A stretch of DNA of 64,000 bases, taken from NCBI GenBank assembly GCA_001941065.1, contig MSHJ01000009.1, forward strand, positions 192,810 to 256,809, given 5' to 3'. Both the position numbers and the translations under genes were made by a program. The stretch comes from Alistipes sp. Zagget8 (GTDB taxonomy: Bacteria; Bacteroidota; Bacteroidia; Bacteroidales; Rikenellaceae). The notes below the pieces were generated by a model, which was not told the origin of the DNA, did not search any database, and saw nothing but the letters and a program-made list of their open reading frames with translations. Of this stretch, positions 9,000 through 17,536 are shown piece by piece. Numbering within the stretch: position 1 is the first letter of the stretch; every line of letters starts with the position of its first letter.

Positions 9000-9553
9000 C
9001 CGACTATATCGTAGCCGAGGACCGCGAACTGGTCGGCCGGGTGCTCGAGGGGGATAATACCGCCTTCGAATACCTCTTCAACCGTTACCGCGATGCGATC
9101 CACCGGCTGTTCGTGCAGCGGCTGGGCGGGGCGAACGACGCCGACGACCTGCTGCAGGAGACGTTCATCAAAGTCTATATCAACATCCACCGTTACAGTT
9201 CCGACTACACCTTCGGGCAGTGGGTCTACACCATCGCCCGCAACACCTTCATCGATTTCGTGCGGCGCCGTCAGGACGACCTGTCGATCGACGACCGCTT
9301 CTTTGCCCCGGCGTCGAGCGCCCCGACCCCTGAGGAGAGCGTCATCAACCTTCAGCAGCGGTCGCAGATCGAGCAGTACCTCGACCGGCTGGCGCCCCGC
9401 TACCGGCAGCTGATCCTGATGCGTTTTTTCGAAGAGTACTCCTACGAGGAGATCGCCGCGAAGCTCTCCCTGCCGCTGGGGACGGTCAAAACCCAGATAC
9501 ACCGCGCCCGGGAGCAGATGTGCAAACTCATCGCCCAGGGGGATGAGCGGTGA
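8990..9553 (+). CDS. ECF-type RNA polymerase sigma factor
   Basis: 187 aa. Region 2 includes DADDLLQETFIKVYINI and FGQWVYTIARNTFIDFVRRR. Region 4 includes RYRQLILMRFFEEYSYEEIAAKLSLPLGTVKTQIHRAREQM as a continuous helix-turn-helix (quoted here only by its key parts: YSYEEIAAKL and GTVKTQIHRARE). The start ATG at 8990 lies inside the preceding glycosyltransferase gene. No anti-sigma factor gene is adjacent, unlike many ECF factors. Length and motifs are typical of the sigma-70 family ECF group. Target promoters are unknown. Confidence 0.88.
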   Translation: MEIADYIVAEDRELVGRVLEGDNTAFEYLFNRYRDAIHRLFVQRLGGANDADDLLQETFIKVYINIHRYSSDYTFGQWVYTIARNTFIDFVRRRQDDLSIDDRFFAPASSAPTPEESVINLQQRSQIEQYLDRLAPRYRQLILMRFFEEYSYEEIAAKLSLPLGTVKTQIHRAREQMCKLIAQGDER

Positions 9554-9588
9554 GAAATTAAAAATGAAAAATTAAGCATTAAAAATTG
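9553..9588. repeat. AT-rich repeat between sigma factor and rsmG
   Basis: Block of AAATTAAAAATGAAAAATTAAG type, similar to the arms around 3.3-3.5 kb. It begins at the sigma-factor stop codon and runs into the TTG start of rsmG. Confidence 0.6.
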
Positions 9589-10209
9589 GAACTGCTCGAC
9601 AAATATTTTCCGGACCTTACCGATGTGCAGCGCGAACGATTCGCGGCGCTGTACGGCCTTTATGCCGACTGGAACGCGAAGATCAACGTCGTCTCGCGCA
9701 AGGATTTCGACCAGCTTTACCTGCGTCACGTGCTGCACTCGCTGGCCATTGCCAAAGTCTGCACGTTCGGCGACGGTGCGCGTATCCTCGACGTGGGATG
9801 CGGCGGCGGATTCCCTTCGGTGCCCCTGGCAATCCTCTTTCCAGGGGCGCATTTCACCGCTGCGGACTCCATCCGCAAGAAGATAACCGTGGTCGAGGGC
9901 GTTGCGGCGAGCCTCGGGCTGGAGAACCTCACGCCCCGCTGCGTGCGGGTCGAGACGCTGACGGAGCGTTTCGACTATGTGGTGTCGCGGGCCGTGACGG
10001 CTATGCCGGAGTTCGTGAAATGGGTCTGGAACCGGATCGAGCGGGGCGAGAAAGGCTCGCTCCCGAACGGCATCCTCTACCTCAAGGGCGGCGAGCTAGC
10101 CGAAGAGCTGGCCCTCACCGGCAAACGGTGGTATATCTACGACATTCCGCGTTTCTTTGAAGAGGATTTCTTTGAGACCAAAAAGGTGGTTTACACGCCC
10201 AAAAAATAG
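9586..10209 (+). CDS. rsmG: 16S rRNA (guanine-N7) methyltransferase RsmG
   Basis: 207 aa. Methylates N7 of G527 in 16S rRNA using S-adenosylmethionine. The N-terminus MELLDKYFPDLTDVQRERF and the INVVSRKD and LYLRHVLHSL signatures are typical. The SAM-binding VGCGGGFPSVPLAI lies at about 70-83. The start must be TTG at 9586: no ATG or GTG is in frame between the upstream stop and the conserved N-terminus. The TTG itself lies in an AT-rich repeat, so the repeat may have replaced the original start. The gene may be read through from the sigma-factor unit. Confidence 0.9.
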   Translation: MELLDKYFPDLTDVQRERFAALYGLYADWNAKINVVSRKDFDQLYLRHVLHSLAIAKVCTFGDGARILDVGCGGGFPSVPLAILFPGAHFTAADSIRKKITVVEGVAASLGLENLTPRCVRVETLTERFDYVVSRAVTAMPEFVKWVWNRIERGEKGSLPNGILYLKGGELAEELALTGKRWYIYDIPRFFEEDFFETKKVVYTPKK

Positions 10210-10300
10210 ATGCTTCCGGGATGTGTCGCTGCGACGGCAGGCAGTAAACGACAGCCGCGGCAACGCAGATGAGGTCGGAGTGAGTCTTGGCTCGCTGTTC

Positions 10301-10729
10301 TTAAGGCCGCTTTTTAAGCGGCTTCTGCCGGGCGATGATCGTGCGGAGGTTATCCATAAAGGTCTCGGCATCGGCGGCGCCCGTGATGCGGCCCAGCAGT
10401 TCGCCTTCGGTGTCGAACACGAGGTAGAGCGGAATGGAGCCGCTGCCGTATTTCTTCAGCAGGTCGCGGCCCGTGGACTTGTCGGTGTTGTACTTGGCGG
10501 CCACGAAGCGCTGGTCCATGAATTCACCCACGTCCTTGCGCGAGAAAACCTCCCGTTCCATCATCCGGCACGGCGGACACCAGTCGGCGTAGAGGTCGAT
10601 GAAGACCAGTTTGCCCTGTTTGACGGCCATTTCGCGCACGGCGTCGGTCGATTTGGTCTCGAATTTCACCTGGGCCTGCACGGCGCCCGCGCAGAGCGCC
10701 AGCGTCAGTATAAAAATCAGTTTTTTCAT
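10301..10729 (-). CDS. Secreted thioredoxin-fold protein
   Basis: 142 aa with a signal peptide (MKKLIFILTLALCAGAVQAQ) and a thioredoxin domain with the active site WCPPC (C51, C54). Predicted periplasmic disulfide oxidoreductase; the CPPC site is common in Bacteroidetes thioredoxin-like proteins. The ATG at 10729 is preferred to the one at 10735, because it gives a standard signal peptide. A hairpin (GCCGCTT, loop TTT, AAGCGGC at 10306-10322) falls within the last codons, just before the TAA. It is transcribed alone from the minus strand, with rlmN upstream in the same direction. Confidence 0.85.
   Translation of the reverse strand: MKKLIFILTLALCAGAVQAQVKFETKSTDAVREMAVKQGKLVFIDLYADWCPPCRMMEREVFSRKDVGEFMDQRFVAAKYNTDKSTGRDLLKKYGSGSIPLYLVFDTEGELLGRITGAADAETFMDNLRTIIARQKPLKKRP
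10306..10322. terminator. Palindrome in the last codons of the thioredoxin gene
   Basis: 7-bp perfect stem with loop TTT, immediately upstream of the TAA on the minus strand. There is no T-run after it, so a termination role is uncertain. Confidence 0.4.
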
Positions 10730-10847
10730 ATACATTTGTTTTTTCGTGATGGACGCAAAAACCGCACCGGTCGTTTAAAAAACGGCTTTCGAGGGTGGCA
10801 GCGCAGAACTGGCCCGACAGCCGGATAAGGCTTCTCCGCCCTTAGAA

Positions 10848-10891
10848 CCCGGTTTTTAACCGGGGCCTCTAAAGCCCGCCTCTTAGGCGGG
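10848..10891. terminator. Two adjacent palindromes after rlmN
   Basis: CCCGGTT-TTT-AACCGGG (10848-10864) and CCCGCC-TCTTA-GGCGGG (10875-10891). The second one lies inside the last rlmN codons; the TAG stop is at 10869-10871, between the two. Neither is followed by a clear T-run on the minus strand. They probably protect or end the transcript. Confidence 0.5.
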
Positions 10892-11897
10892 TGCTCAATA
10901 ACCCGCAGGCGGCCTGGATGTCCTCGCCGCGGGAGGCGCGGATCGTGGTCTGAATGCCCTTGGCTGTCAGTGCGTCGCGGAAGCGGACCATCGCCGCGTC
11001 GTCGGGCGAAAAATAGGGCGAATCGGGAATCTTGTGAAACCGGATCAGGTTGATGCGGCATTTGATGCCGTTCAGCAGGCGCGTCAGCTCCCGGATGTGG
11101 CGCGGCGAGTCGTTCAGCCCGCTCATCACGATGTATTCGAACGACACCCGCCGCTGGTGGGTGAAATCGTATTCGCGCAGGATAGCGGCGACCTCGGCGA
11201 TCGGCCACGCCCGTTCGACGGGCATGATTTCGGCCCGCTCCTCCGAAACGGGGTTGTGAAGGCTCACCGCGAGGTGGACCTTCGTGGCGTCGAGCAGCCG
11301 CCGCAGTTCGGGCACGACGCCCGCCGTGGAGAGCGTGATGCGCGTCGGCGACCAGCCGAAGCCCCATTCGGCGGTGAGGATTTCGAGCGCCCGCAACACC
11401 TCGTCCGTGTTGTCGAGCGGTTCGCCCATGCCCATGAACACCACGTTGGTGAGCCGGTCGCGTTCAGGCAGCGAGACGATCTGGTTGAGGATTTCGGCCG
11501 CCGTGAGCGACCGCTGGAGCCCCTGCCGCCCCGTGGCGCAGAATTTACACCCCATGCGGCATCCGGCCTGCGACGAGACGCAGAGCGTGGCCCGCTCGCC
11601 GTCGGGGATGTAGGCCGATTCGATGAAATGCCCTCCGGCGATGCGGAACAGGTATTTTTTCGTCCCGTCGGCCGACTCCGTGACCCGTTCGGGGGCGCTG
11701 AATGCCGGAGCGAATGCTTCGGCGAGCTGCTGGCGGTGCGCGGCGGCGATGTCGGTCATCAGCAGCGGGTCCTCCGTATGGCGGACGTAGAGCCAGCGGG
11801 CGATCTGCCGCGCGGCGAAACGCGGCATGCCCAGCCCGCCGCACAGGGCGGCGAGTTCCTCGGGTGTTTTACCGTATAATGTTTCGCGGTCAGCCAT
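10869..11897 (-). CDS. rlmN: Dual-specificity 23S rRNA/tRNA adenine-C2 methyltransferase RlmN
   Basis: 342 aa. Radical SAM enzyme that makes 2-methyladenosine at A2503 of 23S rRNA and A37 of tRNAs. The cluster motif CRMGCKFC gives C113, C117 and C120; ATGRQGLQRSLTAAEI follows. The second methyl-carrying cysteine is C331 in RGEDIQAACGLL. The start at 11897 (MADRETLYGK) is preferred, because the extra upstream ATG (11930) lies within a few bases of the -7 promoter element, leaving no leader. The gene is divergent from the TonB pair and has its own promoter. Confidence 0.92.
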   Translation of the reverse strand: MADRETLYGKTPEELAALCGGLGMPRFAARQIARWLYVRHTEDPLLMTDIAAAHRQQLAEAFAPAFSAPERVTESADGTKKYLFRIAGGHFIESAYIPDGERATLCVSSQAGCRMGCKFCATGRQGLQRSLTAAEILNQIVSLPERDRLTNVVFMGMGEPLDNTDEVLRALEILTAEWGFGWSPTRITLSTAGVVPELRRLLDATKVHLAVSLHNPVSEERAEIMPVERAWPIAEVAAILREYDFTHQRRVSFEYIVMSGLNDSPRHIRELTRLLNGIKCRINLIRFHKIPDSPYFSPDDAAMVRFRDALTAKGIQTTIRASRGEDIQAACGLLSTRLRGGL

Positions 11898-11927
11898 TTT
11901 TGTCGATTCTGAAGCTCTTTTACCCGA

Positions 11928-11935
11928 CAAAAGTA
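11928..11935 (-). promoter_or_regulatory. Promoter -7 element for rlmN
   Basis: Minus-strand TACTTTTG (TAnnTTTG) 30 bases upstream of the chosen ATG. Confidence 0.55.
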
Positions 11936-11988
11936 GGCAAAAAACGAAGATTTTTGCACCCGGCTGTGCATTTTTGAATTTTTATCCA

Positions 11989-11996
11989 TATATTTG
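11989..11996 (+). promoter_or_regulatory. Promoter -7 element for the TonB pair
   Basis: TATATTTG matches TAnnTTTG and lies 58 bases before the first TonB ATG, within an AT-rich 157-bp divergent spacer. Confidence 0.55.
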
Positions 11997-12054
11997 TGGT
12001 GCATAGCGTGTCCATACGCGCTTATACCCGAACAATTAAAAAATTTTATAATAG

Positions 12055-12738
12055 ATGGAAATCAAGAAATCACCCAAAGCGGACCTTCAGAACAAGCGGG
12101 GTCTTCTGCTCGAAATCGGTCTTGTCGTTGCGCTGTTCTGCGTGATCGCAGCTTTTGCGTACACTCCGAAGGAGCGCAAAATTGAAAAACTCGATTTGCA
12201 GGTAGCTATTGTCGAAGAGGAGATCACCGAGATCACCCGTCAGGACCAGAAGCCGCCCGAGGCTCCCCGAAAGGTGGAGCTGAAGGTCATCACCGACCTG
12301 TTGCAGGTCGTGACCAACGACACGAAGATCACCACCGAGGTCGATTTCGCCGAGTTCGACGAGAATACCGAGGTGATCCAGCAGGTCGAGGTGGCCGAGG
12401 AGACCATCGAGGACGACCAGCCGTTCCTGATTGCCGAGACCATGCCTTCGTTCCAGGGCGGAGACCTCAATACCTTCCGCAACTGGGTGCAGCAGAACGT
12501 GAAATTCCCGCAGATCGCCCTTGAGAACGGTATCCAGGGCCGCGTGGTTCTCTCGTTCGTGATCGAGAAGGACGGCCGTCTGACCAACATTCAGGTGCTG
12601 CAGACTCCCGACCGCTCGCTCTCCGAGGAGGCCATCCGCGTGCTGAGCAAGTCGCCGAAATGGAGCCCGGGCAAGCAGCGCAACCAGGTGGTGCGTGTCA
12701 AGTACACCCTCCCGGTAGATTTCCGCGTACAGAACTAA
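12055..12738 (+). CDS. TonB-like energy transducer, copy 1
   Basis: 227 aa. A short cytoplasmic N-terminus, one membrane helix (about 19-40), a charged periplasmic linker and a C-terminal TonB domain (about 135-227). The domain has the GRVVLSFVIEKDGRLTNIQV and SPKWSPGKQRNQ signatures common in Bacteroidetes. TonB proteins couple ExbBD and the proton gradient to outer-membrane transporters. No exbB or exbD lies nearby. The linker is acidic rather than the proline-rich type of E. coli TonB. It is followed by a strong terminator and a second copy. Confidence 0.85.
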   Translation: MEIKKSPKADLQNKRGLLLEIGLVVALFCVIAAFAYTPKERKIEKLDLQVAIVEEEITEITRQDQKPPEAPRKVELKVITDLLQVVTNDTKITTEVDFAEFDENTEVIQQVEVAEETIEDDQPFLIAETMPSFQGGDLNTFRNWVQQNVKFPQIALENGIQGRVVLSFVIEKDGRLTNIQVLQTPDRSLSEEAIRVLSKSPKWSPGKQRNQVVRVKYTLPVDFRVQN

Positions 12739-12754
12739 TCCCGTCGGGAGATTG

Positions 12755-12790
12755 GAAATTCCGCCCGGCAGCCGGGTGGAATTTCGTTTT
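12755..12790 (+). terminator. Terminator after TonB copy 1
   Basis: 14-bp stem (GAAATTCCGCCCGG with CCGGGTGGAATTTC, one G-T pair), loop CAG, then GTTTTA. It separates the two tandem TonB genes. Confidence 0.8.
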
Positions 12791-12837
12791 AAATACGGCT
12801 GCCTCGATTCGCGTACCAACCCTTAAATCTGATTGAT

Positions 12838-13512
12838 ATGGAGACAAAAAAATCATTCAAAGCGGACCTTGGGAATAAGCGCGGCCTCCTGTTGGAGATC
12901 GGCTTGGTGGTGACTCTGGTTCTGGTTGTCACCGCATTCGCTTATACGCCGAAAGAGTACCGGATCGAACAGCCCGACCTGACCTATGCGCCGGTCGAGG
13001 TGGAGATGACTGAAATCACCCGCGAGAAACCCCGCGAGACGGCCCGTAAGGTCGAGATCAAGCCCATTGCGGATGTGATCCAGATTGTCCGGAACGACCG
13101 GAAAATTCAGACGGATATCCCGTTTAATGAATTTGACGAGATGACGCCGATTGAGTTGGTTCCGGTGGAACCCGAATCGGTCGTTGACGACGAGGTTTTC
13201 CTGGTGGCCGAGACGATGCCGTCGTTTATGGACGGGACCATCGAAACCTTCCGGGCCTGGGTGATGCAGAACGTGAAATTCCCGCAAATCGCCCTCGAGA
13301 ACAATATCCACGGTCGCGTGGTTCTCTCGTTCGTGATCGACAAGGACGGCCGTCTGACCAATGTCGAGGTGTTGCAGGCCCCCGACCGTTCGCTGGCCGA
13401 AGAGGCGGTCCGCGTGCTGAACAAATCGCCGAAATGGAGCCCCGGGAAGCAGCGCAATCAGACGGTGCGTGTGAAATTCACCCTGCCGGTCGATTTTCGT
13501 GTGCAGAATTGA
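12838..13512 (+). CDS. TonB-like energy transducer, copy 2
   Basis: 224 aa paralogue of the gene just upstream, with the same architecture: helix at about 19-40 and C-terminal TonB domain. The N-terminal 15 residues and the last about 90 residues are nearly identical to copy 1 (for example VVLSFVIDKDGRLTN and SPKWSPGKQRNQ), while the linker has diverged. This is consistent with a tandem duplication, with the conserved ends kept by selection or gene conversion. I see no -7 element in the 99-bp spacer; some read-through from the first promoter is possible. Confidence 0.85.
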   Translation: METKKSFKADLGNKRGLLLEIGLVVTLVLVVTAFAYTPKEYRIEQPDLTYAPVEVEMTEITREKPRETARKVEIKPIADVIQIVRNDRKIQTDIPFNEFDEMTPIELVPVEPESVVDDEVFLVAETMPSFMDGTIETFRAWVMQNVKFPQIALENNIHGRVVLSFVIDKDGRLTNVEVLQAPDRSLAEEAVRVLNKSPKWSPGKQRNQTVRVKFTLPVDFRVQN

Positions 13513-13534
13513 GGCGTATGGCTGAACTTTTTGA

Positions 13535-13566
13535 GGGTATCCTGCTTTCGGGCGGATACCCTTATT
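13535..13566 (+). terminator. Terminator after TonB copy 2
   Basis: GGGTATCC (13535-13542) and GGATACCC (13554-13561) around an 11-base loop, then TTATTT. Moderate strength. Confidence 0.6.
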
Positions 13567-13627
13567 TGTAGCATCGTGTTTGCAACATACAGAGAAGTTC
13601 CGGGGAGACCGGAATTAACGGATTTAA

Positions 13628-14863
13628 ATGGTAAAGACAATTTTGGAAGAGAGCAAAAATAATCCCGCGGCCGATGCTGCGGCATCGACCGATAACCGCG
13701 AACGCGCCGTGCTGGTCTCCGTCATCCGCGACAATCAGGACCCGCGGCAGGCCGAGGAGTTCCTCGAAGAACTGGAGTTCCTGGCCGAGACGGCCGACAT
13801 CCGCTCGGTGAAACGCTTCACCCAGCGCCTGCCGCAGCCGTCGTCGCGTATCTACGTGGGACCGGGCAAGCTGGAGGAGATTGCCGGGTATTGCAAGGAG
13901 AACGAGATCGACGTGGTGATCTTCGACGACGAGCTGACTCCTTCGCAGACGCGCAATATCGAGAAGGAGATGCCCTGCCGCCTGTTGGACCGCACGCGCC
14001 TGATTCTGGACATCTTCATGTCCCGGGCCCAGACGGCCTATGCCAAGACGCAGGTGCAGCTGGCCAATTATGAATACATGCTGCCCCGGCTGTCGGGTAT
14101 GTGGACCCACCTCGAACGCCAGCGGGGCGGCACGGGGACCCGCGGCGGTGCCGGAGAGCGCGAGATCGAAACCGACCGGCGTATTATCCGCAACCGTATC
14201 GCCAAACTGAAGGAGGACCTGAAGAAGATCGACCGTCAGATGGCCGTGCAGCGTTCGAACCGCGGCGCAATGGTCCGCGTGGCGCTGGTGGGCTATACCA
14301 ACGTGGGGAAATCGACGCTGATGAACCTCATCTCCAAGAGCGAGGTCTTTGCCGAGAACAAACTCTTTGCCACGCTGGACACCACGGTCCGCAAGGTGGT
14401 GTTCGACAATTTACCTTTCCTGCTCTCTGATACCGTAGGGTTTATTAGAAAACTCCCCACGGAGTTGATCGAGTCGTTCAAATCGACGCTGGACGAGGTG
14501 CGCGAAGCCGACCTGCTGGTGCATGTGGTGGACATTTCGCACCCGCAGTTCGAGGAGCAGATCGACGTGGTGAAACAGACCCTGCAGGAGATCGGCGCAG
14601 GCGACAAGCCCGTCTACCTGGTCTTCAACAAGGTCGACGCCTACACCTATGTCGAGAAGGACGAAGACGACCTGACGCCCCCGACGCGCGAGAACCGTTC
14701 GCTGGACGAGCTGAAGCAGAGCTGGATTGCGCGGGCCAACACGCCGTGTATCTTCCTCTCGGCGCGGACGAAGGCCAACCTCGAAAAATTCCGTTCGGAT
14801 TTGTACGGCATGGTGCGTGAAATCCACGCCGGGCGCTATCCGTTCAACAATTTCCTCTATTGA
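13628..14863 (+). CDS. hflX: GTPase HflX
   Basis: 411 aa. The N-terminal HflX domain (about 25-130) is followed by a coiled segment with the RQRGGTGTRGGAGERE glycine-rich loop (165-180). The G domain follows: P-loop GYTNVGKSTL (222-231), G3 DTVGFIRKLP, and G4 FNKVD. HflX binds ribosomes and helps split or rescue stalled 70S ribosomes under stress. The gene starts 115 bp after the second TonB gene and ends 22 bp before upp, so the latter two are likely co-transcribed. Confidence 0.93.
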   Translation: MVKTILEESKNNPAADAAASTDNRERAVLVSVIRDNQDPRQAEEFLEELEFLAETADIRSVKRFTQRLPQPSSRIYVGPGKLEEIAGYCKENEIDVVIFDDELTPSQTRNIEKEMPCRLLDRTRLILDIFMSRAQTAYAKTQVQLANYEYMLPRLSGMWTHLERQRGGTGTRGGAGEREIETDRRIIRNRIAKLKEDLKKIDRQMAVQRSNRGAMVRVALVGYTNVGKSTLMNLISKSEVFAENKLFATLDTTVRKVVFDNLPFLLSDTVGFIRKLPTELIESFKSTLDEVREADLLVHVVDISHPQFEEQIDVVKQTLQEIGAGDKPVYLVFNKVDAYTYVEKDEDDLTPPTRENRSLDELKQSWIARANTPCIFLSARTKANLEKFRSDLYGMVREIHAGRYPFNNFLY

Positions 14864-14885
14864 CAACCAAACCTTCACCCGATTT

Positions 14886-15542
14886 ATGACGTTGCATATC
14901 CTCTCCGAGCAGAACACGGTTCTCAACAAATTCATCGCCCAGATCCGTGACAAACAGATTCAGAAGGACTCGATGCGTTTCCGCCGCAACATGGAGCGTA
15001 TCGGCGAGATCACGGCCTACGAGATTTCGAAGGCGCTCAACTACAAGCCGTGTGTGGTCGAGACGCCGCTGGGCGAGGCCACCGTCGAGATGATCGACGA
15101 CCAGCTCGTCGTGGCGACGATCCTTCGTGCGGGGCTTCCCTACCATCAGGGATTTCTGAACTACTTTGACGACGCCCAGAATGCCTTTGTGTCGGCCTAC
15201 CGCAAGAGCACCAAGGACGGCAAGTTCACCGTGAAGGTCGAGTACATCTCGTGCGGCAGTCTGGAGGGCAAGACGCTGCTGCTGGTCGATCCGATGCTGG
15301 CCACGGGGTCGTCGCTCGTGCTGACCTACAATGCGCTGTGCGAGAAGGGCGGCACGCCGGCCTATACCCATGTCGCGGCGGTCGTTGCCAGCGAGCAGGG
15401 GCTCGACTATGCGATGAAGAACATGCCGCGCAAGACCACGACCATCTGGACGGCGGTTGTCGACGAGGAGCTGACCTCGCGGGCCTACATCGTCCCCGGC
15501 ATCGGTGACGCGGGGGACCTGGCCTACGGCGAGAAAATATAG
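14886..15542 (+). CDS. upp: Uracil phosphoribosyltransferase
   Basis: 218 aa. Converts uracil and PRPP to UMP in pyrimidine salvage. The PRPP-binding motif LLLVDPMLATGSSL lies at about 128-141, and the C-terminal uracil-binding YIVPGIGDAGDLAYG is present. The ATG at 14886 matches the usual UPRT N-terminus (MTLHILSEQNTVLNKF). The gene follows hflX by 22 bp. The protein fits the Bacteroidetes UPRT type. Confidence 0.92.
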   Translation: MTLHILSEQNTVLNKFIAQIRDKQIQKDSMRFRRNMERIGEITAYEISKALNYKPCVVETPLGEATVEMIDDQLVVATILRAGLPYHQGFLNYFDDAQNAFVSAYRKSTKDGKFTVKVEYISCGSLEGKTLLLVDPMLATGSSLVLTYNALCEKGGTPAYTHVAAVVASEQGLDYAMKNMPRKTTTIWTAVVDEELTSRAYIVPGIGDAGDLAYGEKI

Positions 15543-15681
15543 TTTTTCGATTTTATGCGGCTATTTTCGCACATCCCTTGCGCGTGACGAATGGGCCGTA
15601 CCGAAAGTACTGCCCATCCGTCCCGTGCTGCGCGATGCCCGAAACTATCTCGCCTAAAATCAAAAAAGTGTGAACGAACCG

Positions 15682-17517
15682 ATGCGCAGAAAACTCGCTT
15701 TCCCGATTGCCGTATTTGCCGCGACCGTTGTGATGATGGCCGTGCAGAAACCCGTGTTCATGGCTTATTACGCCGTGGAGGCGGCCGGAGCGGGTTTCCG
15801 CGGGTGGATTGATGTGCTGTGGCACGGCCTGACGCTCGACATGACCGTTGCGGGATATGTCACCGCGCTGCCGATTCTCGTGACGCTGCTCTCGCTGTGG
15901 TTCCGCCTGCCGGAAAAGGTGTGGCGGGGTGTGCTGACGAGCTGGTTCGTGCTGGTGGCCGTGGCGACGGCCGTGATTTTCGCCGTCGATGTCGCGCTGT
16001 ACGAGCATTGGGGGTTCCGCATCGATTCGACGGTGCTGATCTACCTCACCGATCCCGAGGAGGCGATGGCGAGCGTCGACTTTTGGCTGGGCGTGCGCCA
16101 GACGCTGCTGGCGGCGGTCTATGCCGCGGGGATGATCTGGGCTTACCGCCGTATCCTCGGCATCTTCGACGGCCGGACGGTCGGCTGGAGGGTCGCTTCG
16201 CTGGGCAGTCTCGCCGTCGTGATGCTCGCCGGATTCGATTTCCTGGCCATCCGCGGCGGCACGGGGGCTTCGGTGGCCAATGTCTCGAAGGTCTATTTCA
16301 GTCCGACGCAGTTCCTGAACCATGCCGCCACGAATCCCGTCTTTTCGTTCCTCGCCAGTCTGGGCGAGCGGGTCGATTATGCCGACGAATATCCCTTCTT
16401 CGACGAGACGACGCGGGCCGAAAAGTTCGACGCCCTGCGGGGCAACGGTCCGGCGGCGGGCGCTTCGGAGCCGGTGCTGAACACCGCTCGGCCCAATGTG
16501 GTGATCGTCATTCTGGAGAGCTTCGCCCGCACGGTCATGGATGCCGAGGTCGACGGCCAACCCGTCATGCCCTATATGCAGCGGCTGAAAGGCGAGGGCA
16601 TCTGGTTCGAGAATTTTTTCGCCAACTCGTTCCGCACCGACCGCGGCGAGGTGGCGATCCTGAGCGGATTCCCGGCCCAGACGCGTATGTCGATCATGAA
16701 ACTTCCGGCCAAGAGCCGCAACCTGCCTTCGGTGGCCCGTTCGCTGGCCGGCGAAGGTTACGCCACGAGCTTTGCCTATGGCGGCGACCTCAATTTCACG
16801 AACCAGGCATCCTATATGTACGCCACGGGGTGGCAGGAGCTGACCTGGCAGAAAGACCTGCGTTTCGACGCTCCTGCGGCCGACTGGGGCTACGACGACG
16901 CGCTGATGTGCGATTGGTTCGCCGACCGGGTAATCGCGCTGAGCGATGCCGGAAAACCCTTTCTTGCGGGACTGCTGACGCTGAGCAGCCATACGCCCTT
17001 CGACGTCCCCTATTCGAAATTCGACGATAAAGTGCTGAACGCCATGGCCTTTTCCGACGAATGCGTCGGGAAGATGATCGACCGCCTGAAGGCCTCTCCC
17101 GCGTGGAAGGACCTGCTCGTGGTGCTGGTCGCCGATCACGGCTACCCCTATCCGCGGACGCTGACCTACAACGAGCCGCTGCGCCACCGCATTCCGATGA
17201 TCTGGACGGGCGGTGCGGTCGCAGGGCCGCGCGTCGTGGAGGATTACGCCGCGCAGATCGACATCGCCGCGACGCTGCTGGCGCAGCTGGGTGTCGCGCA
17301 CGACGATTTCGATTACAGCAAGGACATTTTCGCACCGGAGCCGCCCCGCAAGTTCGCCTACTACACCTTTAACGACGGTTTCGGCGTGGTCGACGCCTCG
17401 GGCGAGGCGGTGTGGGACGCAACGGGCGACCGGGTGGTGACGGCGACGAATCCCGAACTGCTCGACGTCGGCCGCACGATGCTGCAGACGACTTACGCGG
17501 ACATCGGCCGCCGTTGA
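15682..17517 (+). CDS. LtaS-like membrane sulfatase/phosphotransferase
   Basis: About 611 aa. Around five membrane helices in the first 190 residues are followed by an extracytoplasmic sulfatase-fold domain. The metal/nucleophile region VVIVILESFART and NSFRTDRGEVAILSG suggests a threonine nucleophile, as in lipoteichoic acid synthase and phosphoethanolamine transferases. Metal ligands in VADHGYPYPR are seen near the end. Gram-negative Bacteroidetes have no lipoteichoic acid, so the substrate is probably another glycerophosphate- or phosphoethanolamine-type group. A GTG at 15670 is an alternative start. I see no clear promoter in the 139-bp spacer before it. Confidence 0.78.
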   Translation: MRRKLAFPIAVFAATVVMMAVQKPVFMAYYAVEAAGAGFRGWIDVLWHGLTLDMTVAGYVTALPILVTLLSLWFRLPEKVWRGVLTSWFVLVAVATAVIFAVDVALYEHWGFRIDSTVLIYLTDPEEAMASVDFWLGVRQTLLAAVYAAGMIWAYRRILGIFDGRTVGWRVASLGSLAVVMLAGFDFLAIRGGTGASVANVSKVYFSPTQFLNHAATNPVFSFLASLGERVDYADEYPFFDETTRAEKFDALRGNGPAAGASEPVLNTARPNVVIVILESFARTVMDAEVDGQPVMPYMQRLKGEGIWFENFFANSFRTDRGEVAILSGFPAQTRMSIMKLPAKSRNLPSVARSLAGEGYATSFAYGGDLNFTNQASYMYATGWQELTWQKDLRFDAPAADWGYDDALMCDWFADRVIALSDAGKPFLAGLLTLSSHTPFDVPYSKFDDKVLNAMAFSDECVGKMIDRLKASPAWKDLLVVLVADHGYPYPRTLTYNEPLRHRIPMIWTGGAVAGPRVVEDYAAQIDIAATLLAQLGVAHDDFDYSKDIFAPEPPRKFAYYTFNDGFGVVDASGEAVWDATGDRVVTATNPELLDVGRTMLQTTYADIGRR

Positions 17518-17536
17518 AAATACCCTGTTTTAGGTA

